Part shown: in pieces, positions 1-6,621 of the stretch | How positions within the stretch are numbered: the stretch's first letter is position 1 | How the letters are laid out: each line of letters opens with the position of its first letter | DNA from: Acidimicrobiia bacterium | GTDB lineage: Bacteria; Actinomycetota; Acidimicrobiia; Acidimicrobiales; JACDCH01 | NCBI GenBank assembly: GCA_013694495.1 | Contig: JACDCH010000098.1 | Span: forward strand, 1 to 10,437 | Direction: 5' to 3' | Length of the DNA stretch: 10,437 bases | The notes under the pieces: generated by a model | Databases searched by the model: none | The model's input: the letters and a program-made list of their open reading frames with translations, nothing else | What the model was told of the DNA's origin: nothing | Translations under genes and position numbers: made by a program

Positions 1-447
1 GACCTCGAGCGCGACGACGGCGAGCGCCTCTGGCTGCCGGCCACCACCGACCGCCCGCCGCCGGGCCACCGACCGAGCGCCGGCCTGTCGTTCCTGGGCC
101 ACGTCGAGGCGGCCGAGCTCGACCGCCTCTTCGCCGGCGCCGTCTGCGTCGTGGCGCCGGCCTTCCGGGAGGACTACGGGCTCACGGCGATCGAGGCGAT
201 GGCCTACGGGAAGCCGGTCGTCGTGTGCCGCGACGGCGGCGGCCTCGTCGACACCGTCGTCGACGACGTCAACGGCCTCGTGGTCGAACCCTCCGGCGCC
301 GGCATCGCCGCCGCCGTCCGCCGCCTGCGCGACGAGCCCGGCCTCGCGGCCCGCCTCTCGCAGGGCGCGCTCGAGACCGCCGCCACCTACACCTGGGACC
401 GGGCCATGGCCCAGTTCTCCGACGCCCTCGAGCGGGTGGCGGCATGA
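1..447 (+). CDS. Glycosyltransferase family 4, C-terminal part (5' end outside window)
   Basis: The frame is open from base 1 to TGA at 445-447, giving 148 residues of the C-terminal nucleotide-sugar-binding domain of a GT-B enzyme. The retaining GT4 EX7E motif is visible as E57-DYGLTAI-E65, followed by AMAYGKPVV and the loop CRDGGGLVDTV. VNGLVVEP and a closing helix with YTWDRA complete the usual GT4 ending. Family knowledge: such enzymes transfer a sugar from a nucleotide donor to a growing glycan at the cytoplasmic face of the membrane. The donor and acceptor cannot be read from the sequence. The catalytic stretch resembles that in the N-terminal half of the next gene (EDWGLIAVEAMA), so the two may be related by duplication. 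The N-terminal acceptor domain lies outside the window, so the start is unknown. An internal ATG at 151 is in frame but is not the start, because coding clearly continues upstream. Confidence 0.93.
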   Translation, partial: DLERDDGERLWLPATTDRPPPGHRPSAGLSFLGHVEAAELDRLFAGAVCVVAPAFREDYGLTAIEAMAYGKPVVVCRDGGGLVDTVVDDVNGLVVEPSGAGIAAAVRRLRDEPGLAARLSQGALETAATYTWDRAMAQFSDALERVAA

Positions 448-548
448 GTTTCGAGCTCACTCGCTTCGCTCCGTTCGCTCGAGCTCTGGGGACCCGACTT
501 CGTCGGACGCTCCGACGCCTGCCGTCGATGGCTCCGAGGTCGGCATGA
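440..548. repeat. Palindrome-rich block flanked by 8-bp direct repeats, between two GT genes
   Basis: CGGCATGA occurs at 440-447, over the stop of the first GT gene, and again at 541-548, over the start of the second. The DNA between is unlike its neighbours. It has GAGCTC at 453-458 and 481-486, a run built on TCGCTTCGCTC, and two mutually exclusive hairpins: CCGAC-TTC-GTCGG (494-506) and CGTCGGA-CGC-TCCGACG (501-517, seven perfect pairs). An open frame of 34 codons (444-548) spans the block, with ATGA overlaps at both ends. By my count only 21 of its 33 sense codons after ATG end in G or C, far below the flanking genes, so I do not call it a gene. A small mobile palindromic element that landed in an original ATGA stop/start overlap and duplicated 8 bp would explain the layout; this is inference. 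GAGG at 536-539, five bases before the ATG at 545, may serve the next gene as a ribosome site. Confidence 0.5.
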
Positions 549-3010
549 AGGTGGCCGTCGTCGCTCCGAGCCCGGTGCCGTTCACGATCGGCGGCGCGGA
601 GCGGGCCTGGCGGGGCATCGTCGACGCCATCAACGACGGCACCGAGCACGTGTGCGAGCTGCTCAAGGTGCCGTCGCCCGAGCGCGACCTCGCCGAGCTG
701 GTCCGCAGCTACCGCATGTTCCTCGGCCTCGACGTGACCCACTTCGACCTCGTGCTCACGAGCAAGTACCCGGCGTGGATGGTCAACCACCCCGAGCACG
801 ACATCTACCTGTTCCACCGGCTCCGGGGCCTGTACGACACGTACCCTGGCCACCTGCCGGCGCGGGTCGACGTGGCCGACCGCCGCGTCGCCGAGGTGGC
901 GCGCATCCTGCGCACGCCGCCCACGCGCGAGGGCGCGTACAAGGCGCTCGATCTCGCGGAGGCCCTCGTCGAGCGTTGGCCCGACGACCCCGTCCTCGGC
1001 CACCCCGGCCCGCTCGGTCGCGAGCTGGTGCACTACCTCGACTCGATCGGCTTCGCCCCCGACGAGGGCCGGCGCTACTTCTCCCTCTCGGACACCGTGG
1101 CCCGCCGGCCCGGCTACTTCCCGCCTCGCGTGGGCGTCGAGGTGCTCGAGCTGCCGAGCAACCTGGCCGGCCTCGGCCCCGGCACCTACGAGCGCTTCTT
1201 CACCGCCTCTCGCCTCGACGGGCCGAAGCGCCTCGACCTCCTCATCGAGGCGTACCGGCGGGTGCCCGGCGATGTGCCCCTCCTCATCGCCGGCTCCGGC
1301 CCCGAGGAGGCGCGGCTGCGCGAGCTCGCGGCCGGCGACGATCGCGTGCAGCTGCTCGGGTTCGTCACCGACGAGCAGCTGGCCGAGCACTACCGGCGGG
1401 CGCTGGCCGTGCCGTTCATCCCGCTCGACGAGGACTGGGGGCTCATCGCGGTGGAAGCCATGGCCAGCGCCACTCCGGTCGTCACCTGCACGGACAGCGG
1501 CGGCCCGGCCGACCTGGTCGACGACGGCGTCAACGGCTTCGTCGTGCAACCGTCGACCGCCGCCCTCGCCGGCGCGCTCACCCGCCTCGTGCAGGAGCCC
1601 GGCCTCGCCGAGCGGCTGGGGACCGCCGGGCTGGCTCGCTCGAAGGCGATCACCTGGGAGGGGGTCGTCAAGCGCCTCACCGCGGGCCGGGAGCGGCGCA
1701 TCCGCCGGGCTGCGGGCGAGACCCGCCGGGGGCTCGGCCCGACGGCCGCCGCCACGACGAAGCCCGTCGACAACGAGGGCTGGCGCACCGGCAAGCCCAA
1801 GGTCGTCGTGCTGTCGACGTTCGTGATCCACCCCGCCCGCCACGGCGGCCAGCTGCGCTGCTGGCACCTCTACCGCGAGCTCACCGACCGGTTCGACATC
1901 GAGTTCCTGTGCCTGGGCTCGATCCACGACTTCACCTCGGAGCAGGTCGTGGCGCCCGGCATCGTGCAGCGGGTCGTGCCCCGGTCGTTCGAGCACCACC
2001 AGCTCGAGGTGGGCTGGGACCACCGCACCGGCATGGCCGTCGGCGACATCGTGGCCGGGCTCTTCGTCGACCGCTCCACCGAGTTCATGGCGATGGCCAC
2101 CGCGTCGTTGCGCGACGCCGAAGCAGTGCTCCTGGCCCACCCGTTCCTGCTGGAGGTGGCCGAGAAGCTGGCGCCGTCGGTGCCGGTGATCTACGACGCC
2201 CACAACAGCGAGGCCGACCTCAAGGGCGAGCTGCTCGGCGGCCGCCCCGGCGGCGACGAGCTGCTCGACCGGGTCGAGGCGATCGAAGGTCGCGCCGTCC
2301 GGAGCTCGGTGGTCCGCACCGCGTGCTCGACCGACGACGCGGCGCGCCTCGGCGAGCGCTACGGCGTCGAGGAGCGCTCGTTCCTCATCGTCCCGAACGG
2401 CGTCGACGTGGCCGGCACCGAGTTCGTGACCGGCGACGAGCGGACCCGCAACACCGAGCGCTTCCTGGCCCGCTACAGCACGATGGCCACCCGGGGGCTG
2501 GAGCACATCGCCGTGTTCTTCGGGTCGTGGCACCCGCCGAACATCGAGGCCGGCCGGCGGCTCTTGCGCATCGCCCCGTCCGTGCCCGACGCGCTCATCG
2601 TCCTGGCCGGCGGCCACACGTCCGCGCTCCCCCGGTTCGGGCTGCCGGCCAACGTGGCGCCCGCCGGGCTCGTGTCGGACCTGGTGAAGAAGGCCCTGCT
2701 GCGGTCGGCCACGATCGGCCTCAACCCGGTGGTGCAGGGGTCGGGCACGAACCTGAAGCTGGTCGAGTACCTCGCCGCCGGCCTGCCCGTGGTCACGACG
2801 CCCACCGGCGCCCGGGGCCTGCCCGTGGTCGAGGGCGTGCACGCCCGCCTGGCCGACCTTCCCGAGTTCGGCGCGGCCATGACGGCGTCGATCGCCGACC
2901 CGGGCCGCCCTGCCATGGCCACCGCCGGCCGGCTCCTCGTCGAGGAGTCGTTCGACTGGGCCCGCATCGCCCCCCGCCTCTCCGCCGCCATCGCCGCCGC
3001 CCTCCCCTGA
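545..3010 (+). CDS. Tandem two-domain glycosyltransferase (GT4-GT4 fusion, 821 aa)
   Basis: This protein has two GT-B units in one chain. Unit 1 (about residues 1-385) opens with KVAVVAPSPVPFTIGGAER, a typical N-terminal nucleotide-fold strand and glycine loop. It has FFTASRLDGPKRLDLLIEAY from about 218 and the EX7E motif E296-DWGLIAV-E304. A basic, low-complexity linker (about 385-415) follows. Unit 2 (about 417-821) restarts with KVVVLSTFVIHPARHGGQLR and has VIYDAHNSE near 548-556, VPNGVDV from 616, FFGSWHPPNIEA, and GSGTNLKLVE ending at E741 before YLAAGLPVVTT. In unit 2 the first Glu of EX7E is replaced by Ser, a variation seen in the GSGT(R/N)xKxxE subgroup of GT4. The length is about twice that of a single GT4 enzyme, so two consecutive transfer steps by one polypeptide are plausible but unproven. 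The ATG at 545 has GAGG five bases upstream. No membrane segment or signal peptide is evident, so it is probably a cytoplasmic or membrane-associated enzyme. The sugar substrates are unknown. Confidence 0.92.
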   Translation: MKVAVVAPSPVPFTIGGAERAWRGIVDAINDGTEHVCELLKVPSPERDLAELVRSYRMFLGLDVTHFDLVLTSKYPAWMVNHPEHDIYLFHRLRGLYDTYPGHLPARVDVADRRVAEVARILRTPPTREGAYKALDLAEALVERWPDDPVLGHPGPLGRELVHYLDSIGFAPDEGRRYFSLSDTVARRPGYFPPRVGVEVLELPSNLAGLGPGTYERFFTASRLDGPKRLDLLIEAYRRVPGDVPLLIAGSGPEEARLRELAAGDDRVQLLGFVTDEQLAEHYRRALAVPFIPLDEDWGLIAVEAMASATPVVTCTDSGGPADLVDDGVNGFVVQPSTAALAGALTRLVQEPGLAERLGTAGLARSKAITWEGVVKRLTAGRERRIRRAAGETRRGLGPTAAATTKPVDNEGWRTGKPKVVVLSTFVIHPARHGGQLRCWHLYRELTDRFDIEFLCLGSIHDFTSEQVVAPGIVQRVVPRSFEHHQLEVGWDHRTGMAVGDIVAGLFVDRSTEFMAMATASLRDAEAVLLAHPFLLEVAEKLAPSVPVIYDAHNSEADLKGELLGGRPGGDELLDRVEAIEGRAVRSSVVRTACSTDDAARLGERYGVEERSFLIVPNGVDVAGTEFVTGDERTRNTERFLARYSTMATRGLEHIAVFFGSWHPPNIEAGRRLLRIAPSVPDALIVLAGGHTSALPRFGLPANVAPAGLVSDLVKKALLRSATIGLNPVVQGSGTNLKLVEYLAAGLPVVTTPTGARGLPVVEGVHARLADLPEFGAAMTASIADPGRPAMATAGRLLVEESFDWARIAPRLSAAIAAALP

Positions 3011-3040
3011 CGGACCTGCCGCTGCTCCGCCGTTCCCGCA

Positions 3041-3092
3041 CGACCGGAGGGTGCCAGCAGGACCGAACGGTCATGTACACACCCTCCGGTCG
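3041..3092. promoter_or_regulatory. Perfect 13-bp inverted repeat with nested hairpin in intergenic gap
   Basis: In the 132-bp gap between two GT genes, CGACCGGAGGGTG (3041-3053) is the exact reverse complement of CACCCTCCGGTCG (3080-3092). The 26-base spacer holds a second small palindrome, GACCG-AA-CGGTC (3061-3072). As RNA it would form a branched or stacked hairpin 30 bases after the upstream stop codon. No T-run follows, so a classical intrinsic terminator is not obvious, although G+C-rich actinobacteria often terminate without one. It could equally be a dimeric regulator's operator for the gene starting at 3143. The symmetry is certain; the function is open. Confidence 0.55.
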
Positions 3093-3142
3093 GCCCGGCC
3101 GCGAACCGCGAGCCGAGGCCGCCGAACGGGCAGGATGACCGG

Positions 3143-4285
3143 GTGCGGGTTGCTGTCGACGTCACGCCCCTCCACGACCGCCGCACCGGGATCGGCACCG
3201 TCACCAGCGAGGTGCTCGACCGCCTGGCCCGGCGCACCGACATCGAGGTCGTCGCCTACTCGGTGAGCTGGCGCGGTCGAGGCCGCATCCGCGACCTCGT
3301 GCCCGAGGGCGTCGAGGTCAGCACCCGGCCCATGGCCGCGCAGCCGCTGCGGCAGCTCTGGCGCCGCACGGACCTCGCCCCCGTCGAGTGGTGGACCGGG
3401 CCCGTCGACGCGGTGCTGGGCACCAACTTCGTGGTGCCGCCCACCCGCTCGGCCGGGCGCCTTGCCGTCGTCTACGACCTCACGCCCTGGCGCTTCCCCG
3501 AGCTCTGCACCCGCGACACGCTCCAGTACCCGGGCCTCGTCGCTCGGGCCGTCGCCGGCGGCGCCCACCTGCTCACGATCTCGGCGACGATGGCCGACGA
3601 GCTCGTCGCCGTGGTCGGCGCCCGCCCCGATCGGGTGCACTGGGCCCACCTGGCGCCGTCGCCGCCCCCGGCCGGAGGCGCCGGCGATGCCGACCGGGGG
3701 CGGGGCCTGGCCGGCGCCGACCGGTACGTGCTGGGGTTGGGCACCGTCGAGCCCCGCAAGGGCTTCCCCACCCTGGTACGCGCCGTCGACCGCCTCGACG
3801 ACGACGTCACGCTCGTCATCGCCGGCCAGGACGGTTGGGGTTCGGCGGAGCTCGACGCCGCCGTCGCCGCCGCCCGTCCCGACACGCGCGTCGTGCGCCT
3901 CGGCTACGTCGACGACCGGGCCCGGTCCGACCTCCTCGCCGGCGCCGCCGCCTTCGTCTACCCGTCGCGCTACGAGGGGTTCGGCATCCCGCCGCTCGAG
4001 GCGATGGCGGCCGGCGTGCCGGTCGTGGCGTCGACCGCCGGCGCGCTGCCCGAGGTGCTGGGCGACGCCGCCCTGCTGGTCGCGCCCGACGACGACGCCG
4101 CCCTCGCCGCCGCCGTGACGCGCGTGGTCACTGATCCCGCTCTCGCCGCCGACCTCGTTGCGCGGGGCCGCACTCGGGCGGCCGCTTACAGCTGGGACCG
4201 CACCGCCGACGCCGTCGTCACCGCGCTGCGGGCAACCGCTGCAGGAGCCCGACGACCTGGGTCGCCACCAACGTCTCGGCCCTGA
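3143..4285 (+). CDS. Glycosyltransferase family 4 (380 aa)
   Basis: This is a single GT-B glycosyltransferase. The GTG start gives MRVAVDVTPLHDRRTGIGTV, a standard GT4 N-terminus with a glycine-rich acceptor loop. AGGA at 3132-3135 lies seven bases upstream and supports this start. The donor-domain motifs are LGLGTVEPRKGF (about 197-208), an R/K pair that contacts donor phosphates in the family, and the EX7E motif E278-GFGIPPL-E286, followed by AMAAGVPVVAS. The architecture resembles actinobacterial and O-antigen mannosyltransferases, but the sugar cannot be assigned. The C-terminus is odd. After the normal closing helix (YSWDRTADAVVTALRA) comes a tail, AAGARRPGSPPTSRP, whose codons lose the G/C third-position bias of the rest of the gene. 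The tail seems to read through DNA better explained as minus-strand coding, so the natural end may have been near 4235. The gene may belong to the same transcription unit as the GTs upstream, unless the inverted repeat at 3041-3092 terminates transcription. Confidence 0.93.
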   Translation: MRVAVDVTPLHDRRTGIGTVTSEVLDRLARRTDIEVVAYSVSWRGRGRIRDLVPEGVEVSTRPMAAQPLRQLWRRTDLAPVEWWTGPVDAVLGTNFVVPPTRSAGRLAVVYDLTPWRFPELCTRDTLQYPGLVARAVAGGAHLLTISATMADELVAVVGARPDRVHWAHLAPSPPPAGGAGDADRGRGLAGADRYVLGLGTVEPRKGFPTLVRAVDRLDDDVTLVIAGQDGWGSAELDAAVAAARPDTRVVRLGYVDDRARSDLLAGAAAFVYPSRYEGFGIPPLEAMAAGVPVVASTAGALPEVLGDAALLVAPDDDAALAAAVTRVVTDPALAADLVARGRTRAAAYSWDRTADAVVTALRATAAGARRPGSPPTSRP

Positions 4286-4420
4286 TGCTGTCGACCGTCG
4301 CGCGCCCGGAGGTGCTCGAGGTGGCCGAGCGGGTCGGCGAGGTAGCGCCCGACCTGGACCAGCGCCGGCTCGCGGGGACCGGCCGGGAGGGTGGCGGACG
4401 ACCGACTCGGCGCTGTGGGG
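4218..4420 (-). pseudogene. Possible relic of a minus-strand gene, frameshifted and start-less
   Basis: Downstream of the ABC ATPase, the minus strand carries two adjoining stretches with coding-like codon use in different frames. From about 4410 to 4296 it reads ATLPAGPREPALVQVG, RYLADPLGHLEHLRARD. Dropping one G at about 4294-4296 would join this to VDSIRAETLVATQVVGLLQR, LPAAR and a TGA at 4218-4220. In the second stretch 24 of 25 codons end in G or C while 18 of 25 begin with G or C, the pattern of true coding on this strand. No ATG, GTG or TTG precedes it after the ATPase stop at 4421. It overlaps the tail of the plus-strand GT gene. It could be the decayed 3' end of a lost operon gene, a sequencing error, or chance in very GC-rich DNA. 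I recognise no family. Apart from this, 4286-4420 shows nothing. Confidence 0.28.
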
Positions 4421-5659
4421 CTAGGACGCTCTCGGGTTCGACTGATCGCGTGATCCGAGGGGCACGAGCTCGCCCTCGATCGGGGTGTGGAGCCGGCCGA
4501 TGAACCGGCTGTTGCTCGCCACCTGCAGCAGTGCCGCCTTCATGCGCTGGTCGTACTGCACGCCGGCGCGGTTGTGCAGGCCGACGGCCACCTCGTACAT
4601 GCCGGCGCCGAGGGCCAGCGGGCCGAGGTCGAACACGTAGCGGCTCGGGCCGGCGGGCACCACGAGCGCCTCGCCGCTCAGGAGCTCGCTGTTGACCCCG
4701 ACCATGAGGACGCCGGTGTCGTCGTTCAGGTTGAGGGCGACGATCAGGTCGTCGTGGCGGTCCTCGGCCTCGAAGTCGACCGTGATGCGCAGGTGGTCGC
4801 CCGGGCGCACGAACGAGCGGCCGTCGGCCCCCTCGACGCTGATGTTCGTGAAGCGGACCGTGCCGAGCAGCGGGCTGGCGCCGACGCCGTCGGCGCCGTC
4901 GCCCTCGTCGGGGACGGCCACGCCCCGCCGCATGAGCGAGTCGCGCAGCGACCGGACCGCCTCGCCGGGGTCGCCCACGTAGAGCAGGTGGCCCTGGTCG
5001 AGCACGGCGGCGCGGGTGCCGATCTGGCGGATCGTGTCGGCGGCGTGGGTGACGACGAAGATCGTCCGCCCCTCGCGCTGGAAGTGCTTGATGCGCTCGA
5101 GGCACTTGCGCTGGAAGGACTCGTCGCCCACGGAGAGGACCTCGTCGATGAGGAGGATCTCGGGGTCGACGTGCACGGCGACGCCGAACCCGAGCCGGGC
5201 GGCCATCCCCGACGAGTAGTGCTTCAGCTGGAGGTCGACGAACTGCTCGAGCTCGGCGAAGCCCACGATGTCGTCGAACACGCGGTCGACGTCGATGCGC
5301 GACAGCCCGAGGATCGATCCGTTCATGTAGATGTTCTCGCGGCCGGTGAGCTCGGGGTGCATGCCGGCGCCCAGCTCGAGCAGGGCCGCCATGCGCCCGG
5401 TGGAGGTGATGCGGCCGGTGGTGGGCCGCAGCGTGCCGGCCACGCACTTGAGCAGGGTCGACTTACCGGAGCCGTTGTGGCCGAAGAGCCCGAACGTCTC
5501 GCCGCGGTGCACGTCGATGCTGACGTCGCGCAGCGCGTAGAACTCCTCGTAGCTGTTCCGGCCGGCGCGGATCATCCGCTCCTTCAAGGACTTCGTGTGC
5601 TCGTGGTAGAGCCGGAAGCGCTTCGAGACCTGCTCGATCGAGACGGCGACGTCGGGCAC
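4421..5659 (-). CDS. Polysaccharide ABC exporter ATPase, Wzt-like with C-terminal domain (412 aa)
   Basis: This is the ATPase of a two-component O-antigen/teichoic-acid type exporter. The ATP-binding cassette fills about residues 1-245: Walker A GHNGSGKST (60-68), signature YSSGMAARL (148-156), Walker B ILLIDE (168-173) with the family-typical VLSVGDESFQRKC after it, and switch histidine H205. The opening VSKRFRLYHEHTKSLKERM and GRENIYMNGSILGLS are characteristic of the Wzt/TagH/RfbB branch. An acidic linker (250-258) leads to a beta-rich domain (about 264-400) with VRPGDHLRITVDFEAED and GAGMYEVAVGL, resembling the Wzt C-terminal substrate-binding domain. In studied O-antigen systems that domain recognises the terminal modification of the finished chain. 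The GTG start at 5659 lies seven bases after the permease stop, so the two are surely co-transcribed and form the transporter together. Whether the cargo is capsular glycan, a wall polymer or a glycolipid chain is not shown. Confidence 0.93.
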   Translation of the reverse strand: MPDVAVSIEQVSKRFRLYHEHTKSLKERMIRAGRNSYEEFYALRDVSIDVHRGETFGLFGHNGSGKSTLLKCVAGTLRPTTGRITSTGRMAALLELGAGMHPELTGRENIYMNGSILGLSRIDVDRVFDDIVGFAELEQFVDLQLKHYSSGMAARLGFGVAVHVDPEILLIDEVLSVGDESFQRKCLERIKHFQREGRTIFVVTHAADTIRQIGTRAAVLDQGHLLYVGDPGEAVRSLRDSLMRRGVAVPDEGDGADGVGASPLLGTVRFTNISVEGADGRSFVRPGDHLRITVDFEAEDRHDDLIVALNLNDDTGVLMVGVNSELLSGEALVVPAGPSRYVFDLGPLALGAGMYEVAVGLHNRAGVQYDQRMKAALLQVASNSRFIGRLHTPIEGELVPLGSRDQSNPRAS

Positions 5660-5666
5660 CGCGGGC

Positions 5667-6557
5667 CTAGATCTCTTCGCCGAGGTTGTCCTCGAGCCGG
5701 CCGAACAGGTACGAGGCCCCGATGAGGAGGGCGACCGAACCGACGCCGACGATCGTCAGGTTGCGGAGGTACCAGCCGAGGCCCGCATCGGGCGGGAGGA
5801 TGGCTGGCTGCAGGTCGGCCGGCGGGTTGTAGAAGACCCGCTGGAACGCGGTGATCACCGGGATCATCGGGTTGAGCAGGAGCAGCGACGAGCGCTCGCC
5901 CAGCCGCTCCGCCACCTGGTTGTACGGGTAGACGACGGCGGACATCCAGAACCACGCCAGCAGCCCGAGCTCGACCAGGTACTTCGTGTCGCGGAGGTAC
6001 ACGTAGGCCGCGCTCAGCGCGAGCCCCAGCGCGGTGGTGAGCACGAGCAGCACGACGATGGCCAGCAGCAACGCCGGGATGAAGCGCCACCCCGGCGCGT
6101 GGCCGAGCACGGCCATGCCGGCGATCAGGACCGATGCCTGGAACAGGAAGTTCACGATGTTGCTGCCGATGGCGGCCAGCGGCAGCACTTCGCGGGGGAA
6201 CCAGACCTTGGTGACGAGCGGCGCGTTGTCGACGATCGACCCGGTCGCGGCGCCGAGCCCGCCCGAGAAGAAGTTCCAGGCCAGGAGGCCCGAGAGGAAA
6301 AAGATCCCGTAGTCCGGCACCTGCACCCTGAGGATCTCGCTGAACACCACCGAGAACACCACCAGGTACATGAGCGGGTTGAGCAGGGTCCACACGAACC
6401 CGAGGATCGAGCCCTTGTACCGCACCTTGAGCTCGCGCCGGACGAGGTTGCGGAGCAGCTCCCGGTAGCGCCAGACGTTGCGCACCCGACGGATCGGCCC
6501 GGGCCGCTCCGACACCATCATCGGCACCGGCAGCGCCTCGGTGGGGATGGCGGGCAT
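5667..6557 (-). CDS. Polysaccharide ABC exporter permease, ABC-2/Wzm-like (296 aa)
   Basis: This is the integral membrane subunit that forms the glycan channel with the adjacent ATPase. After a polar N-terminus comes the amphipathic coupling helix and family signature RELKVRYKGSILGFVWTLLN (41-60), then LMYLVVFSVVFSEIL. NAPLVTKVWFPREVLPLA (111-128) and LNPMIPVITAFQRVFY (228-243) are other conserved Wzm/TagG motifs. Hydrophobic segments near 52-76, 84-106, 125-152, 159-188, 194-211 and 266-286 agree with the usual six-helix fold. I chose the ATG at 6557. The frame stays open further upstream to 6869, but that would overlap the divergent reductase gene and adds no permease-like sequence. An in-frame ATG pair at 6516-6521 is an alternative start that loses 12-13 residues. 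There is no Shine-Dalgarno sequence, but a TACGCT element nine bases upstream could give an almost leaderless mRNA. Length matches the family. Confidence 0.93.
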   Translation of the reverse strand: MPAIPTEALPVPMMVSERPGPIRRVRNVWRYRELLRNLVRRELKVRYKGSILGFVWTLLNPLMYLVVFSVVFSEILRVQVPDYGIFFLSGLLAWNFFSGGLGAATGSIVDNAPLVTKVWFPREVLPLAAIGSNIVNFLFQASVLIAGMAVLGHAPGWRFIPALLLAIVVLLVLTTALGLALSAAYVYLRDTKYLVELGLLAWFWMSAVVYPYNQVAERLGERSSLLLLNPMIPVITAFQRVFYNPPADLQPAILPPDAGLGWYLRNLTIVGVGSVALLIGASYLFGRLEDNLGEEI

Positions 6558-6566
6558 GGCTCGACG

Positions 6567-6572
6567 AGCGTA
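6567..6572 (-). promoter_or_regulatory. Candidate -10 element for the polysaccharide exporter operon
   Basis: On the minus strand TACGCT fits the TANNNT pattern of actinobacterial -10 boxes and lies nine bases before the permease ATG, so transcription would begin at or within a couple of bases of the start codon. No convincing -35 box is seen, and no Shine-Dalgarno sequence precedes the ATG. This is a motif-based guess. Confidence 0.35.
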
Positions 6573-6608
6573 GTTGCGGGCTGTGCGGAGCCCCCAGCAC
6601 ACCCGCGT

Positions 6609-6614
6609 TAGGGT
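6609..6614 (+). promoter_or_regulatory. Candidate leaderless -10 element for the sugar-nucleotide reductase
   Basis: TAGGGT matches TANNNT and is followed by exactly seven bases (CCGCCCG) before the GTG at 6622. This geometry places the transcription start on the first base of the start codon, as in leaderless actinobacterial genes. No -35 box and no Shine-Dalgarno sequence are recognisable. Together with the opposite-strand element at 6567-6572 it would make the 64-bp gap a compact divergent promoter. Confidence 0.4.
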
Positions 6615-6621
6615 CCGCCCG

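Noticed and set aside
444..548. A 34-codon open frame with ATGA overlaps at both ends, considered as a small coupled gene
   Set aside because: Its third positions are only about 64% G/C (21 of 33), it is made of hairpin repeats, and the flanking 8-bp repeat explains both overlaps. Kept only as part of the repeat feature.
269..2842. Very long open frame on the minus strand opposite the tandem GT, and a similar one at 652-3138 on plus
   Set aside because: These are shadow frames produced by G/C-biased codons of the real gene. Their translations are Arg/Gly/Ala/His-rich with no recognisable motifs, while the 545-3010 frame has full GT motifs.
4285..4503. A plus-strand open frame starting in a TGATG overlap with the GT stop
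   Set aside because: Coding-like composition lasts only about 35 codons. The frame then loses bias and runs into the 3' end of the ATPase gene. The minus-strand reading of the same DNA is at least as good.
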